From contig CAZBZP010000010.1 in the NCBI GenBank assembly GCA_964496435.1, forward strand, positions 47,710 to 111,709: 64,000 nucleotides of DNA, in the 5' to 3' direction. How positions within the stretch are numbered: position 1 is the first letter of the stretch; each line of letters begins with the position of its first letter. Source of the DNA: Berkiella sp964496435 (GTDB lineage: Bacteria > Pseudomonadota > Gammaproteobacteria > Berkiellales > Berkiellaceae). This document shows, piece by piece, positions 8,646 to 17,142 of this stretch. A program made the position numbers and the translations under genes. A model generated the notes under the pieces. The model was not told the DNA's origin. It saw nothing but the letters and a program-made list of their open reading frames with translations, and searched no databases.

Positions 8646-8755
8646 TAAATTTATGCGTTGTTGCCTTCACTCTCCCACCCCAGTCATGCACCAAAGCGTG
8701 CACTCCTGGGGATGTGTTCGCTTGGCGCCTAGCTTAAATTTAAAATGGTTCGAGT
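8646..8755. repeat. Palindromic interspersed repeat, copy 1 (between accB and accC)
   Basis: The core at 8678-8711 pairs CCCCAG/TGCAC with GTGCA/CTGGGG. The flanks (TTATGCGTTGTTG before, GCGCCTAGCTTAAATTT after) recur in copies at 21713 and 40077. The stems differ between copies but keep pairing, so this is a REP-like family with conserved folding. Being inside the accBC transcript, it could act as a processing or attenuation site. Confidence 0.65.
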
Positions 8756-8767
8756 ATTGCAATAACA

Positions 8768-9223
8768 TTATTTTATAACAAATAGGGGTTGGCCAAATTC
8801 AACAGGTTGTCCGTTTTCAATTAAGATTGCACTTACGGTACCTGCTTTATCTGCCTCGATTTGATTGAGCATTTTCATTGCTTCAACGATACATAAGGTA
8901 TCACCTACTTGCACTTTTGAGCCGATTTCAACAAAAGGTGGTTGATCAGGCGCAGGTGCGCGATACATTGTGCCGACCATCGGCGAGGTAACAATGTGAC
9001 CTTCTGGCAATTCTGGTTTTGGTGCCTCTGCTGGGTTTGAAGACGTTACTGTTACTTGGGGTGAGTTCGGCATTGCAACAGGAGATTGCGCCATCACAAT
9101 TTGTGGTGCATTTTCCATTTTGCGGCTGATGCGTACAGATTCTTCGCCTTCACGAATTTCAATTTCAGCAATCCCAGATTCTTCAAGGACTTCAATTAAC
9201 TTTTTAATCTTACGGATATCCAT
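8768..9223 (-). CDS. accB: Biotin carboxyl carrier protein of acetyl-CoA carboxylase
   Basis: Carries the biotin that moves CO2 from AccC to the carboxyltransferase. The start is the ATG at 9223, giving MDIRKIKKLIEVL, which matches the conserved family start; a TTG three codons upstream is unlikely. The 151 residues comprise an N-terminal helix, a Pro/Ala-rich linker (about 45-75) and the C-terminal biotinyl domain with EAMKMLN; the biotinylated Lys is residue 117. aroQ lies a short distance upstream on the same strand, the usual gammaproteobacterial aroQ-accB-accC order. Confidence 0.97.
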   Translation of the reverse strand: MDIRKIKKLIEVLEESGIAEIEIREGEESVRISRKMENAPQIVMAQSPVAMPNSPQVTVTSSNPAEAPKPELPEGHIVTSPMVGTMYRAPAPDQPPFVEIGSKVQVGDTLCIVEAMKMLNQIEADKAGTVSAILIENGQPVEFGQPLFVIK

Positions 9224-9249
9224 AGTGGTCAACTCAATTGGTTAAAAGA

Positions 9250-9681
9250 TTAGGAAAAGGTTTCAAGTGCGCAGCTTAGCGCTGCATAGTAACCTTGAGG
9301 ACCAAGACCGCTGACAACGCCTTGAGCGATATCAGATAGGTAGCTTAAGTGCCTAAAGGTTTCACGCGCATATATATTAGAAAGATGCACTTCGTAAAAC
9401 GGGAGTTTCACTGCTAAGAGGGCATCTCGAATTGCAATGCTGGTGTGTGTAAAAGCAGCAGGGTTGATAATAATGACATCGACTTTAGCCTTTTTAGCAG
9501 CTTGGATTTTTTCAATAATCTCAGCTTCACTATTGGACTGAAAACAGGCCAATTCGTGTCCTTTGGCCAAACGTGTCAGTTGCTGATCAATAGTCTTAAG
9601 AGAAGTTTTGCCATAGATGGCGAGCTCTCTTGTCCCCAGCATGTTTAAGTTTGGACCATGAATTACTAAAAGTTTTAGCAT
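9250..9681 (-). CDS. aroQ: 3-dehydroquinate dehydratase, type II
   Basis: Third step of the shikimate pathway, converting 3-dehydroquinate to 3-dehydroshikimate. The 143-residue length is typical of the dodecameric type II enzyme. The N-terminal IHGPNLNMLGTRE, the flexible-lid Tyr (AIYGKTS), NPAAFTHTS and EVHLSN with the catalytic-region His are all visible. GGCAGGG precedes the ATG. It heads the aroQ-accB-accC cluster, and the long intergenic region upstream presumably holds the promoter. Confidence 0.97.
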   Translation of the reverse strand: MLKLLVIHGPNLNMLGTRELAIYGKTSLKTIDQQLTRLAKGHELACFQSNSEAEIIEKIQAAKKAKVDVIIINPAAFTHTSIAIRDALLAVKLPFYEVHLSNIYARETFRHLSYLSDIAQGVVSGLGPQGYYAALSCALETFS

Positions 9682-10542
9682 AAACCCTGCCTATAGCGGA
9701 ATGATGTTATTGTGCTTCATAACGCACTTCTTGTCCATTAAATAATAGCAAAATAGTGAATTTTTAACGATTTTATAGGCAAGATATTGCATTTTAGCAA
9801 CAATTATCAACAAATTAAGGAATTTTGAGCTCAGGAGGGGTTGTGTTGCGGTGAGTAAGTAACAAGATATTGAATAATGCTGCAAGATAACGAATTTTAA
9901 GACCAAGTTACAAACATTTGTTCAATTTTAACAACATTTCAGTGAATATTGGCTCTTTTGCGCCTCGTTTGGAAAAATTCACACTAAACGTATTTTAGCA
10001 GCATTTTATCGTATATTGATAAAAGTTTGCGCATTTTAAGGGCTTTTAGCGACATTTCATGCGCTAGGGTAGGAGATGCTTCAGTTGCTGAGGGCATGTC
10101 CGTGATAGCGAATTTAACCAGTTCGCGAAAGATATACGAAGTTAGAGGAAATTACCAGCAAGATATCGTATTTTAGTGAATTTTAGAAATTTGTATGAAT
10201 TTTGGCTTCAGGGTGTCTAATTGAAGCTGAGGAGAAGATGTCAGCAGTTTCGCGTAATTTAGCAGCACGTTCGCGTAATATAACGGAAAATCAAACTATT
10301 TTCCGCTTATGTTCCTAGGCGCTACGTTCATTAAGGCACTAATGCGCCGAGTCTTGCGCGTGTTAATCCAGTTCGCGAAAGATATACGAAGTTAAGGGAA
10401 ATTGCCAGCAAGATTTTGCACTTTAATGAATTTTAGCGACTTTTCTGCTTAATACGCTTTTGAAGCTTCGTCAAGCAAGATAGGAGAAGATGCCTTCAAG
10501 ATGACGCAATTTAATCGCAAGTTAGCGTAAATTAACAGCATA
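9682..10542. repeat. 860-bp intergenic region with 250-bp direct repeat
   Basis: No gene supported. A 69-base segment at 10118-10186 recurs at 10368-10436, exactly 250 bases later, with few differences (it opens CCAGTTCGCGAAAGATATAC in both). A GGAGAAGATG motif at about 10231 recurs about 250 bases later near 10483. A weaker, older copy may extend back to about 9830. Motifs of the type TTTTAGCGA and TTCGCGTAA recur throughout. An 8-bp stem (CGGAAAAT / ATTTTCCG) lies at 10284-10305. Promoters for aroQ must lie here but none stands out. Confidence 0.6.
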
Positions 10543-12408
10543 TCACTCATTTTCCTCCACTTGCTCTAAGCGAGCGAGGAAGCTTTTCTCTGAGACGCTA
10601 CCTATTATTCTGTATTTTGTTAACTCGCTAGCGTTTGGGCGAAGGAATAATACAGCGGGCGGGCCAATGAGATCAAATTTCTTTAACAAGTGTTCTGCTT
10701 GCGCATTAAATAGGGTGACATCAACACGCACCAAGGACCATTCCTTTAGTGCCTCTTGTACGGCTTTTTCTGAAAACACTTCATGCTCTAAATGTTGGCA
10801 TGCAACACACCAGTCAGCGTAAAAGACCAGCAAGGTGGGGCGCTTTTCCTTATTGGCTAAATTTAAGTAATCAGTTAACTCGCTTTCCGTGGTGATGGTA
10901 TGGAAGGGATCCGTTGTCATTTCAGCAGATTGCCCCCAGAACTGGGCAAAAAGTTGAAGGGGTTCTTTAAAGCCCTTATAAGCACCCCAAAACATGAACA
11001 GACTCAGTAACACAAAAAGCATACCGAATCTTGCGCTGAGGTTAGCGTTCTTTTTGAAAGTATTTAAGCACCAGGCAATAAATAAACTTAATAATCCCCA
11101 TAAGATTAAGATCCAAGCTTGATGATAAAACCTATCGAGTAACCAAATGGAAAGACCAAACATAATAATGGCGAACACTTGATTGACATGCTGCATCCAA
11201 GGACCAGAACGGGGTAAAAATTTCCCGCCTAAAGTACCAATAGCGAGCAATATGGTTCCCATACCTAAACCCAATGCTAATAAAGCGCTTCCTCCGAGAA
11301 GAATATTGCCGCTGTGAGAGATATAACCTAAAGCAAAGATCAATGCGGGTGTTACACAAGGAGAGGAAATCAAGGTTGCCAACAGACCCATAATTGCAGC
11401 GCCAATGTAAGTACCGCTTTCTTGTTTTGCATGTAAGGCATGCAAAATATCCTTTAACCGCAAATGCCGTGGCAAATTAATTTTCAATATCCCAAGTTGC
11501 ATGAAACCCAAAATGGCAAACAATAAGGAAAAGCTAACTACCACGATAGGTTGTTGCAAACTTGCTTGTAAATTTTTACCTAAGGTTGCTGCAATAATCC
11601 CGCCAATGGCATAAGTGAAAGCCATGCTTAAGACATAACAAAGTGACAACCTAAAGGCTTTACGGGTATTGAGATGTGCTTGCCCTACTATAATCCCCGC
11701 TAAAATGGGGATCATAGGCCAAACGCAAGGCGTAAACGTTAATAACAGCCCAAATAAATAGAAAGTGCCAATAGACGATAAATAGCCAACGGGCGTTTGC
11801 GGAATTGTGGCTAAGTGAGACATATCTTCCAAAGGTGATTCATTTTCATTTTTTACAGTAGCAAGTGCCGCATTTTGCGCGACATCTTGCGTAGTCTTTG
11901 GGCTTAAGTTGGTGATGTGATGCCCTGCTATTGTTAATGTGTAAGATTTTGTAGTGGGTGGATAACAAAAGCCTGACTCAGCACAACCTTGATATTCAAC
12001 ATTCAATATGGCCTGGTTACTCTCCCATGTCTTTAAGACATCAGTAAGTGGCATATCGATAACCAAGGAGTATTTATAAATTTCTTGTTTGCCAAAATAA
12101 GGATCATCAATGGTTAATGATTTTGGAAATATAGGTGGAGTCAGTTCAATTGTTTTGCCTGTACTATCGACTAATGAAAATTTCAAACGTTTTTCATAAA
12201 GATAGCAATTGGGGGCAATGAACCAAGTCGCTTGGATTTGATCATTATCCTGTTTGAGCTCAAGATTAAAAGCGCTTTCTTGATCTAATACTTTTGGAAC
12301 GCCACTTGGTTTAAAAGCAGAGGCGTGAAGCGCGCTTGCAAATAACAAACCAAGCACATAAATGAAGTAAATAACTAAGTTGTTAATTCTGTGTGTGTTG
12401 GGCATCAT
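10543..12408 (-). CDS. dsbD: Thiol:disulfide interchange protein DsbD
   Basis: Inner-membrane protein that passes electrons from cytoplasmic thioredoxin to periplasmic DsbC-type isomerases and cytochrome c maturation. I use the ATG at 12408 (621 aa); it gives a good signal peptide ending near ASALHASA, whereas the longer frame needs a TTG. Domains: periplasmic N-terminal domain with the Cys pair in GCAESGFCYPP, a central eight-helix membrane domain with FTPCVWPM and SSPCVTPA cysteines, and a C-terminal thioredoxin domain with ADWCVAC (Cys534 and Cys537). All three redox pairs are present. Divergent from cutA. Confidence 0.96.
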   Translation of the reverse strand: MMPNTHRINNLVIYFIYVLGLLFASALHASAFKPSGVPKVLDQESAFNLELKQDNDQIQATWFIAPNCYLYEKRLKFSLVDSTGKTIELTPPIFPKSLTIDDPYFGKQEIYKYSLVIDMPLTDVLKTWESNQAILNVEYQGCAESGFCYPPTTKSYTLTIAGHHITNLSPKTTQDVAQNAALATVKNENESPLEDMSHLATIPQTPVGYLSSIGTFYLFGLLLTFTPCVWPMIPILAGIIVGQAHLNTRKAFRLSLCYVLSMAFTYAIGGIIAATLGKNLQASLQQPIVVVSFSLLFAILGFMQLGILKINLPRHLRLKDILHALHAKQESGTYIGAAIMGLLATLISSPCVTPALIFALGYISHSGNILLGGSALLALGLGMGTILLAIGTLGGKFLPRSGPWMQHVNQVFAIIMFGLSIWLLDRFYHQAWILILWGLLSLFIAWCLNTFKKNANLSARFGMLFVLLSLFMFWGAYKGFKEPLQLFAQFWGQSAEMTTDPFHTITTESELTDYLNLANKEKRPTLLVFYADWCVACQHLEHEVFSEKAVQEALKEWSLVRVDVTLFNAQAEHLLKKFDLIGPPAVLFLRPNASELTKYRIIGSVSEKSFLARLEQVEENE

Positions 12409-12491
12409 ATTCTGCTTATAACTATAAGTACTCAATTCAGTTTGGAAGCATAAATCCAAACAGGGAAGAGTACACCAATTAAGAGGCCTTT

Positions 12492-12815
12492 ATGTCAACA
12501 GAATATTGTGTAGTATTTTGCACCTGTCCAGATGCTGCCGTTGCAGAGCGTATTGCTAATGCCTTAACGCAAGAAAAACTGGTAGCCTGCACGAACATTG
12601 TTCCTCATCTGACCTCGATTTATTTTTGGGAATCAAAGGTAACAACAGGTCAAGAAGTCCTCATGATCATGAAAACCAGGCAAGAAAAGCTTGTTGACTT
12701 AGAAAAAGCAATTATTGCACTTCATCCTTATAAGTTTCCTGAATTTATTGCAATGCCTATTCTTTATGGTAATAGTCAATATTTACAATGGGTAGATGAG
12801 GTCGTGAAGGGCTAA
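12492..12815 (+). CDS. cutA: Divalent-cation tolerance protein CutA
   Basis: Small trimeric ferredoxin-like protein linked to copper and other divalent-cation tolerance; its mechanism remains unclear. The 107-residue length is typical. Family signatures ACTNIVPHLTSIYFWE and YKFPEFIAMPI are visible. It is divergent from dsbD, a common neighbour. Its last four bases overlap the stop of the convergent diguanylate cyclase gene. Confidence 0.96.
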   Translation: MSTEYCVVFCTCPDAAVAERIANALTQEKLVACTNIVPHLTSIYFWESKVTTGQEVLMIMKTRQEKLVDLEKAIIALHPYKFPEFIAMPILYGNSQYLQWVDEVVKG

Positions 12816-14380
12816 TCTGGTTTTTGATAGACAACGACGCGATTACGTCCTTGTTCTTTTGCCAAGTAAAGCGCCTTGTCTGCCGCGGTGACTAATTTAT
12901 CAATGGTATTGATTTCTGCTGACAATTGCGCAAGCCCCACACTAAAAGTTGCTGAGAATTCAATGAGAGGATCTGAGCTTCGATGCACTAATCTGGAAAA
13001 TCCACGACGGATTTCATCTACTTTTTTGAACACAGCTGTCGCATCAGTTTGCGGGAAAATAATAGCAAATTCTTCACCACCATAGCGGCCAATACTATCT
13101 ATTTTGCGTAAGCGTTGTTTTAATAAGCGTGCTAAGCCTTTAATGACCCTGTCACCAACGGGATGACCATGGGAATCATTAATCGTTTTGAATAAATCAA
13201 TGTCAATCATACAAAAACTAAGGGGCGTTTTATTACGTTTTGAGCGCGCAATTTCTAAATCAAGCTGCTCTAGTATGCGCGTGTGATTTAATAAACCAGT
13301 GAGGCTGTCCTGACTCATTTCTGAGCGCAGTTTTCTGGAACGATTTGCTCTTGCCATAACCGCTGCAATAAGGTGATGAGGTGAAATAGGTTTGGTTAAG
13401 AAGTCATCACCACCGCCACTAATAGCCAGCAATTGTTTGTCTTGATCATCTTCTGCTGATAAAAAGACAATCGGGATCCCAACATAGGGATCTTGTTGTC
13501 TTATCACTTTGGCTAATTCAACACCAGAGCATTGTGGCATGTAGAGATCAAGCAGGATAAGATCAGGTTGGAAATCAGTCATTATTTCCATTATTTTTAA
13601 TGGATCAACCATCATTTTCGCAACCATGCCAGCTTCCTCTATATGCTTTTGAATGATACTGGCTTGGGTTTTGGAATCTTCAACAATTAAGATGCGATAA
13701 GGTAGCTCTTCACTGGGTGGTGTAACCACTTGATCAATAGTTTCAAGAAGTGTCGCAAATTCAATAGGTGTGACAAAGAATGCTTCGCCGCCTGCTTTCA
13801 CTGCTAACAGTCGCGTTTCAATATCATCTTTTTCTGATATAAATAAAATAGGTGTTTTTTGTGCTATTTCAGCGAGCCTTGCTAACTCCTGATTTTCACA
13901 TAAGGCTGTATCCAGAATAATGGCACTAATTCTATTTGATGGCTCATTCTCTATTGCTTCATAAATCGCTTGAAGGGAAAGGCAATCAATAGATTGGTAA
14001 TTAAAATAGCGCACTTGTTGGGCAATATCTTCTGCAAGTTCTTGATCTTTTAAAGCCAGAATGAGGGTATGACGTCCGGCTGTATTTTCTTCCCGATGAT
14101 GAAAGTCGTGGCTGATACTGCTGATATTAATTACTTCGAGTAATTTACTCATCGTATGGAGGATGAGTTCTAGCTTTTGTGCATCAGGGCTTTGGGAGGT
14201 GCCTATGTAAGGATCTATGAGTTTATCCAGTTTCTGCGCCAATATGCATGCCGAAGGGTGCTTGGACATAGCGGGATCAAGAAATTCATGTGCAATGGCT
14301 TTTAAAGAGCGTGCTCTGGCTTCATGCCAGCCGCTTGCTTGGATCTCTCTTAGCTGAATATTAAGCTCGTCAGCTTTCAT
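12812..14380 (-). CDS. Two-receiver diguanylate cyclase (PleD-like response regulator, 522 aa)
   Basis: Makes cyclic di-GMP. The ATG at 14380 (MKADELN) has AAAAGG upstream; longer starts are unlikely. Order: an N-terminal helical region (about 1-100), a degenerate receiver (about 102-215) lacking the acidic pocket and with FVTP in place of FxxKP, a complete receiver (RILIVEDSKT, LILLDLYMP phosphoacceptor, FLTKP), then a GGDEF domain with intact YGGEEF. RKID five residues before GGEEF is a canonical product-inhibition I-site. No EAL domain, so it is a synthase. The degenerate receiver probably only dimerises. No cognate kinase nearby. Confidence 0.93.
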   Translation of the reverse strand: MKADELNIQLREIQASGWHEARARSLKAIAHEFLDPAMSKHPSACILAQKLDKLIDPYIGTSQSPDAQKLELILHTMSKLLEVINISSISHDFHHREENTAGRHTLILALKDQELAEDIAQQVRYFNYQSIDCLSLQAIYEAIENEPSNRISAIILDTALCENQELARLAEIAQKTPILFISEKDDIETRLLAVKAGGEAFFVTPIEFATLLETIDQVVTPPSEELPYRILIVEDSKTQASIIQKHIEEAGMVAKMMVDPLKIMEIMTDFQPDLILLDLYMPQCSGVELAKVIRQQDPYVGIPIVFLSAEDDQDKQLLAISGGGDDFLTKPISPHHLIAAVMARANRSRKLRSEMSQDSLTGLLNHTRILEQLDLEIARSKRNKTPLSFCMIDIDLFKTINDSHGHPVGDRVIKGLARLLKQRLRKIDSIGRYGGEEFAIIFPQTDATAVFKKVDEIRRGFSRLVHRSSDPLIEFSATFSVGLAQLSAEINTIDKLVTAADKALYLAKEQGRNRVVVYQKPD

Positions 14381-14451
14381 TATACCTTTTCCCCCATAGG
14401 CTAAAGTATAGGCATTTATATATAGAACCATTGTGCAAAGCACTGTCCCTA

Positions 14452-14479
14452 TTGACTCTATGGTTTACTTGCATATCAT
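14452..14479 (+). promoter_or_regulatory. Sigma-70-type promoter of groESL
   Basis: TTGACT at 14452-14457 and TATCAT at 14474-14479 are separated by 16 bases. The CIRCE operator begins at the end of the -10 hexamer, as expected for HrcA repression of a vegetative promoter. Confidence 0.7.
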
Positions 14480-14505
14480 TAGCACTCAAATAGGGAGAGT
14501 GCTAA
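14479..14505 (+). promoter_or_regulatory. Perfect CIRCE operator (HrcA site) upstream of groES
   Basis: TTAGCACTC, nine spacer bases, GAGTGCTAA: an exact match to the CIRCE consensus. HrcA bound here would repress groESL until heat or misfolded protein titrates GroEL away. hrcA itself is not in the window. Confidence 0.95.
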
Positions 14506-14567
14506 ATCTCCACTGTTTATTATGTTAGTTGCTCAAATGGCATGTTATCGTCGCAGGAGATTTGAAC

Positions 14568-14867
14568 ATGGCGAAAATTAAAATTATTCCTTTATTGGAT
14601 CGCGTACTTGTAAAACAAGATGATGAACCCCAAAAAACACAAGGTGGGATCTATTTGCCAGAAACAGCAAAAGAAGCACCACAATGGGGAACCGTTGTAC
14701 GTGTAGGCCCAGGCAAAATGCTTGATAACGGTGAAGTACGTAAAATGACCGTTAAAGAAGGCGACAAAGTTATATTCGGTAAATACTCCGGCACCAAAGT
14801 TAAGATGGAAGAAGAAGAACTTCTTTTCATGCGTGAAGAAGACATTATGGCTGTCGTTGAAAACTAA
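14568..14867 (+). CDS. groES: Co-chaperonin GroES
   Basis: Heptameric lid of the GroEL folding chamber. The ATG at 14568 (MAKIKIIPLLDRVLV) has GCAGGAGA seven bases upstream and fits the family start; the upstream in-frame extension is not coding. The mobile loop (EPQKTQGGIYLPETA) and the C-terminal strand LFMREEDIMAVVE are clear. 99 residues, normal length. groEL follows 35 bases later. Confidence 0.98.
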   Translation: MAKIKIIPLLDRVLVKQDDEPQKTQGGIYLPETAKEAPQWGTVVRVGPGKMLDNGEVRKMTVKEGDKVIFGKYSGTKVKMEEEELLFMREEDIMAVVEN

Positions 14868-14902
14868 ATTCTATTTTTTAATTTATGAGGTAGGGAAAAA
14901 TT

Positions 14903-16561
14903 ATGGCTGCTAAACAATTTTTATATGATGTTGATGCACGTAAAGCGAGCCTTGATGGCGTTGAAAAGCTTGCGCGCGCAGTACGTGTAACCTTAGGACC
15001 AAAAGGTCGTAACGTTGTAATTCAAAAATCCTTTGGTGCACCTTTAATTACCAAAGACGGTGCAACTGTTGCTAAGAACGTGGAACTTTCTAATCCTTTA
15101 GAAAATATTGCTGCTGAATTAGTAAAAGACGTTGCTTCCAAGACAGCAGATGATGCTGGTGATGGTACAACCACCGCTACAGTATTAACCCATGCTATCT
15201 TTGCTGAAGGTATTAAAGCTTTGGCTGCGGGCATTAACCCAATGGATCTGAAGCGTGGTATTGATAAAGCTGTGAAAGTGGCTGTTGATACTTTAAAAAC
15301 TTTGTCACTTCCTTGCAAAGACAGCAAAGCGATTGCACAAGTGGGCACCATTTCTGCTAACTCAGATGAAACCATTGGTAACATCCTTGCTCAAGCAATG
15401 GATAAAGTTAAAATCGAAGGCGTTATTACCGTTGAAGATGGTAGCGGCTTAGAAGATGAATTAGTGGTTGTTGAAGGTATGCAATTTGACAGAGGCTACC
15501 TCTCACCTTATTTCATTAACAACCAACAAAACATGACTTGCGAATTAGAAAATCCTTACATCTTATTAGTTGATAAGAAGATTAGCTCTATTCGCGATTT
15601 ATTGCCTGTGCTTGAAGCTGTTGCTAAAGCTGGCCGTCCATTGTTGATAGTTGCTGAAGATGTTGAAGGCGATGCATTAACAACTTTAGTTGTTAACACT
15701 ATTCGTGGCGTTGTTAAAGTATGTGCAGTAAAAGCACCTGGTTTTGGCGATCGTCGTAAATCCATGTTGCAAGATATTGCTGTTTTAACTGCAGCTAATG
15801 TGGTTTCAGATGAAATCGGTTTGACCCTTGAAAAAGCAACCTTGCAAGATTTGGGTACAACCAAACGTGTTGTTATCGACAAAGAAAACACCACCATCAT
15901 TGATGGCAGTGGTGCTAAAGCTGATATCGATGCACGTGTAAACATGATCCGTAAGCAAGTTGAAGAAACAACTTCTGATTACGATAAAGAAAAATTACAA
16001 GAACGCGTTGCTAAGCTTTCAGGCGGTGTTGCGGTCATTAAAGTAGGCGCAGCTACTGAAGTTGAAATGAAAGAAAAGAAAGCGCGTGTTGACGATGCTT
16101 TACATGCAACCCGTGCAGCGGTTGAAGAAGGCGTTGTTCCTGGCGGTGGTGTTGCACTCGTACGTGTGATTGCTGAAGTTGCGAAGATCAAAGGCGATAA
16201 CGCTGATCAAGACTTAGGTATCAACATCGTTGTGCGTGCATTAGAAGCACCTTTACGTCAGATCGTTTCTAACGCTGGTGGCGAACCTTCTGTTGTGTTA
16301 AACCAAGTTAAGCAAAATAGCGGTAACTATGGTTATAACGCAGCAACCGGTGAATACGGCGATATGATCAAGTTTGGTATTTTGGATCCAACCAAAGTAA
16401 CCCGTAGCGCATTACAAAATGCAGCTTCAGTTGCAGGCTTGATGATTACCACTGATTGCATGATTGCAGACTTACCCAAAGAAGAGCGCGGCGAAGGCGC
16501 TGGTGATATGGGTGGTATGGGCGGCATGGGTGGCATGGGCGGTATGGGCGGCATGATGTAA
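14903..16561 (+). CDS. groEL: Chaperonin GroEL
   Basis: ATP-driven folding chamber. 552 residues, with the ATP-binding DGTTTATVL segment, the KDGATVAK segment, the apical domain, and the usual C-terminal GGM repeat tail ending GGMGGMM. Synonymous codon use looks smoother than that of neighbouring accessory genes, as expected of a highly expressed gene. Cotranscribed with groES under CIRCE control; hairpins and a strong terminator follow. Confidence 0.99.
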   Translation: MAAKQFLYDVDARKASLDGVEKLARAVRVTLGPKGRNVVIQKSFGAPLITKDGATVAKNVELSNPLENIAAELVKDVASKTADDAGDGTTTATVLTHAIFAEGIKALAAGINPMDLKRGIDKAVKVAVDTLKTLSLPCKDSKAIAQVGTISANSDETIGNILAQAMDKVKIEGVITVEDGSGLEDELVVVEGMQFDRGYLSPYFINNQQNMTCELENPYILLVDKKISSIRDLLPVLEAVAKAGRPLLIVAEDVEGDALTTLVVNTIRGVVKVCAVKAPGFGDRRKSMLQDIAVLTAANVVSDEIGLTLEKATLQDLGTTKRVVIDKENTTIIDGSGAKADIDARVNMIRKQVEETTSDYDKEKLQERVAKLSGGVAVIKVGAATEVEMKEKKARVDDALHATRAAVEEGVVPGGGVALVRVIAEVAKIKGDNADQDLGINIVVRALEAPLRQIVSNAGGEPSVVLNQVKQNSGNYGYNAATGEYGDMIKFGILDPTKVTRSALQNAASVAGLMITTDCMIADLPKEERGEGAGDMGGMGGMGGMGGMGGMM

Positions 16562-16563
16562 TA

Positions 16564-16650
16564 AGGAATTCGCTGAACGCGAATTCTTTACATATCTTAG
16601 TCCACTATCGTTAGTGAACCGAAAACCCCGCGTAATGCGGGGTTTTTTTT
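16564..16650 (+). terminator. groESL terminator region
   Basis: A perfect 8-bp hairpin (GAATTCGC / GCGAATTC) just after the stop codon, a small CACTA/TAGTG hairpin, then a strong intrinsic terminator at 16622-16650: AAAACCCCGC, short loop, GCGGGG and eight T. Confidence 0.9.
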
Positions 16651-16654
16651 GTTA

Positions 16655-16830
16655 AATCCCCCAGCTCGCCTAAAGGCGAGCAAGCCCCCTTTACGAAAGT
16701 GGGCGAGGTGTTCGCTTTGCGAACGAAAGATCTCATACTGAGGATATTAGTTAAAGGGATCTGGGTGAGCGTAGCGAAAAATTTGCCCTCTTTGTAAAGA
16801 GGGCCGAGCTTTTAGCGAGATGGGAGATTT
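16655..16830. mobile_element. MITE-like palindromic element with terminal inverted repeats
   Basis: The left end (AAATCCCCCAGCTCGCCTAA) and the reverse complement of the right end (AAATCTCCCATCTCGCTAAA) match over about 20 bases. Internal perfect hairpins are GCTCGCC/GGCGAGC, GTTCGC/GCGAAC and GCCCTCTTT/AAAGAGGGC. It encodes nothing. A shorter relative follows the next gene at 17094-17142, so the leader-peptide gene at 16857 sits between two related elements. Confidence 0.6.
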
Positions 16831-16856
16831 ATGTTAAATGAACAGAGGAGTCAAAA

Positions 16857-17090
16857 ATGAGAGAACTTAGCTTTAACGAAATCAATGAAATCAGCGGCGC
16901 TTGGAATCAAGCGAATCGTACTTTTATTATTGATAAAACCTTGGGTTATGGTGCGACAGGCGTGTTAGCAAATATGGTGCTACGTGGCACATCTTTTGCG
17001 ATAGGCTGGCAGGGATTTTTAATTGGTGCAGGCGTTGGTGCAGGTCTTGCTGCAGTGACTATATTTGCACATGAAGTAGGGATTTATTAA
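16857..17090 (+). CDS. Bacteriocin-like leader peptide with GA cleavage site (77 aa)
   Basis: The leader MRELSFNEINEISGA is nearly the same as in the peptide gene at 1584 (MREL, NEI, SG) but ends GA rather than GG; both are accepted by C39-type exporters in known peptides. The predicted 62-residue product has two hydrophobic stretches with GxxxG-like spacing (GYGATGVLANM, LIGAGVGAGLAAV). AGAGGAG lies seven bases before the ATG. It lies between two inverted-repeat elements, which suggests it may have arrived as a small cassette. No exporter or immunity gene is adjacent. Confidence 0.65.
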   Translation: MRELSFNEINEISGAWNQANRTFIIDKTLGYGATGVLANMVLRGTSFAIGWQGFLIGAGVGAGLAAVTIFAHEVGIY

Positions 17091-17093
17091 TTA

Positions 17094-17142
17094 AAACCCC
17101 CTTTGTTATCAAAGGGGGCGCGAGGAACGAGCGGGGGGTTTT
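17094..17142. terminator. Bidirectional terminator / short relative of the 16655 element
   Basis: CCCCCTTT and AAAGGGGG form a perfect stem at 17097-17118, followed by a CGAGGAACGAGCGGGGGGTTTT-type tail resembling the ends of the 16655 element. It lies between two convergent genes and can end both. Confidence 0.6.

Noticed and set aside
9691..9906. 71-codon minus-strand frame upstream of aroQ
   Set aside because: Low-complexity translation, no ribosome site, and it runs into the repeat-bearing intergenic region.
12409..12459. TTG-initiated N-terminal extension of DsbD
   Set aside because: It would bury the signal peptide behind 17 extra residues; the ATG pair at 12408 gives a normal signal sequence.
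15022..16554. Several long minus-strand open frames opposite groEL
   Set aside because: They mirror the codon structure of groEL, lack ribosome sites and resemble no protein family.
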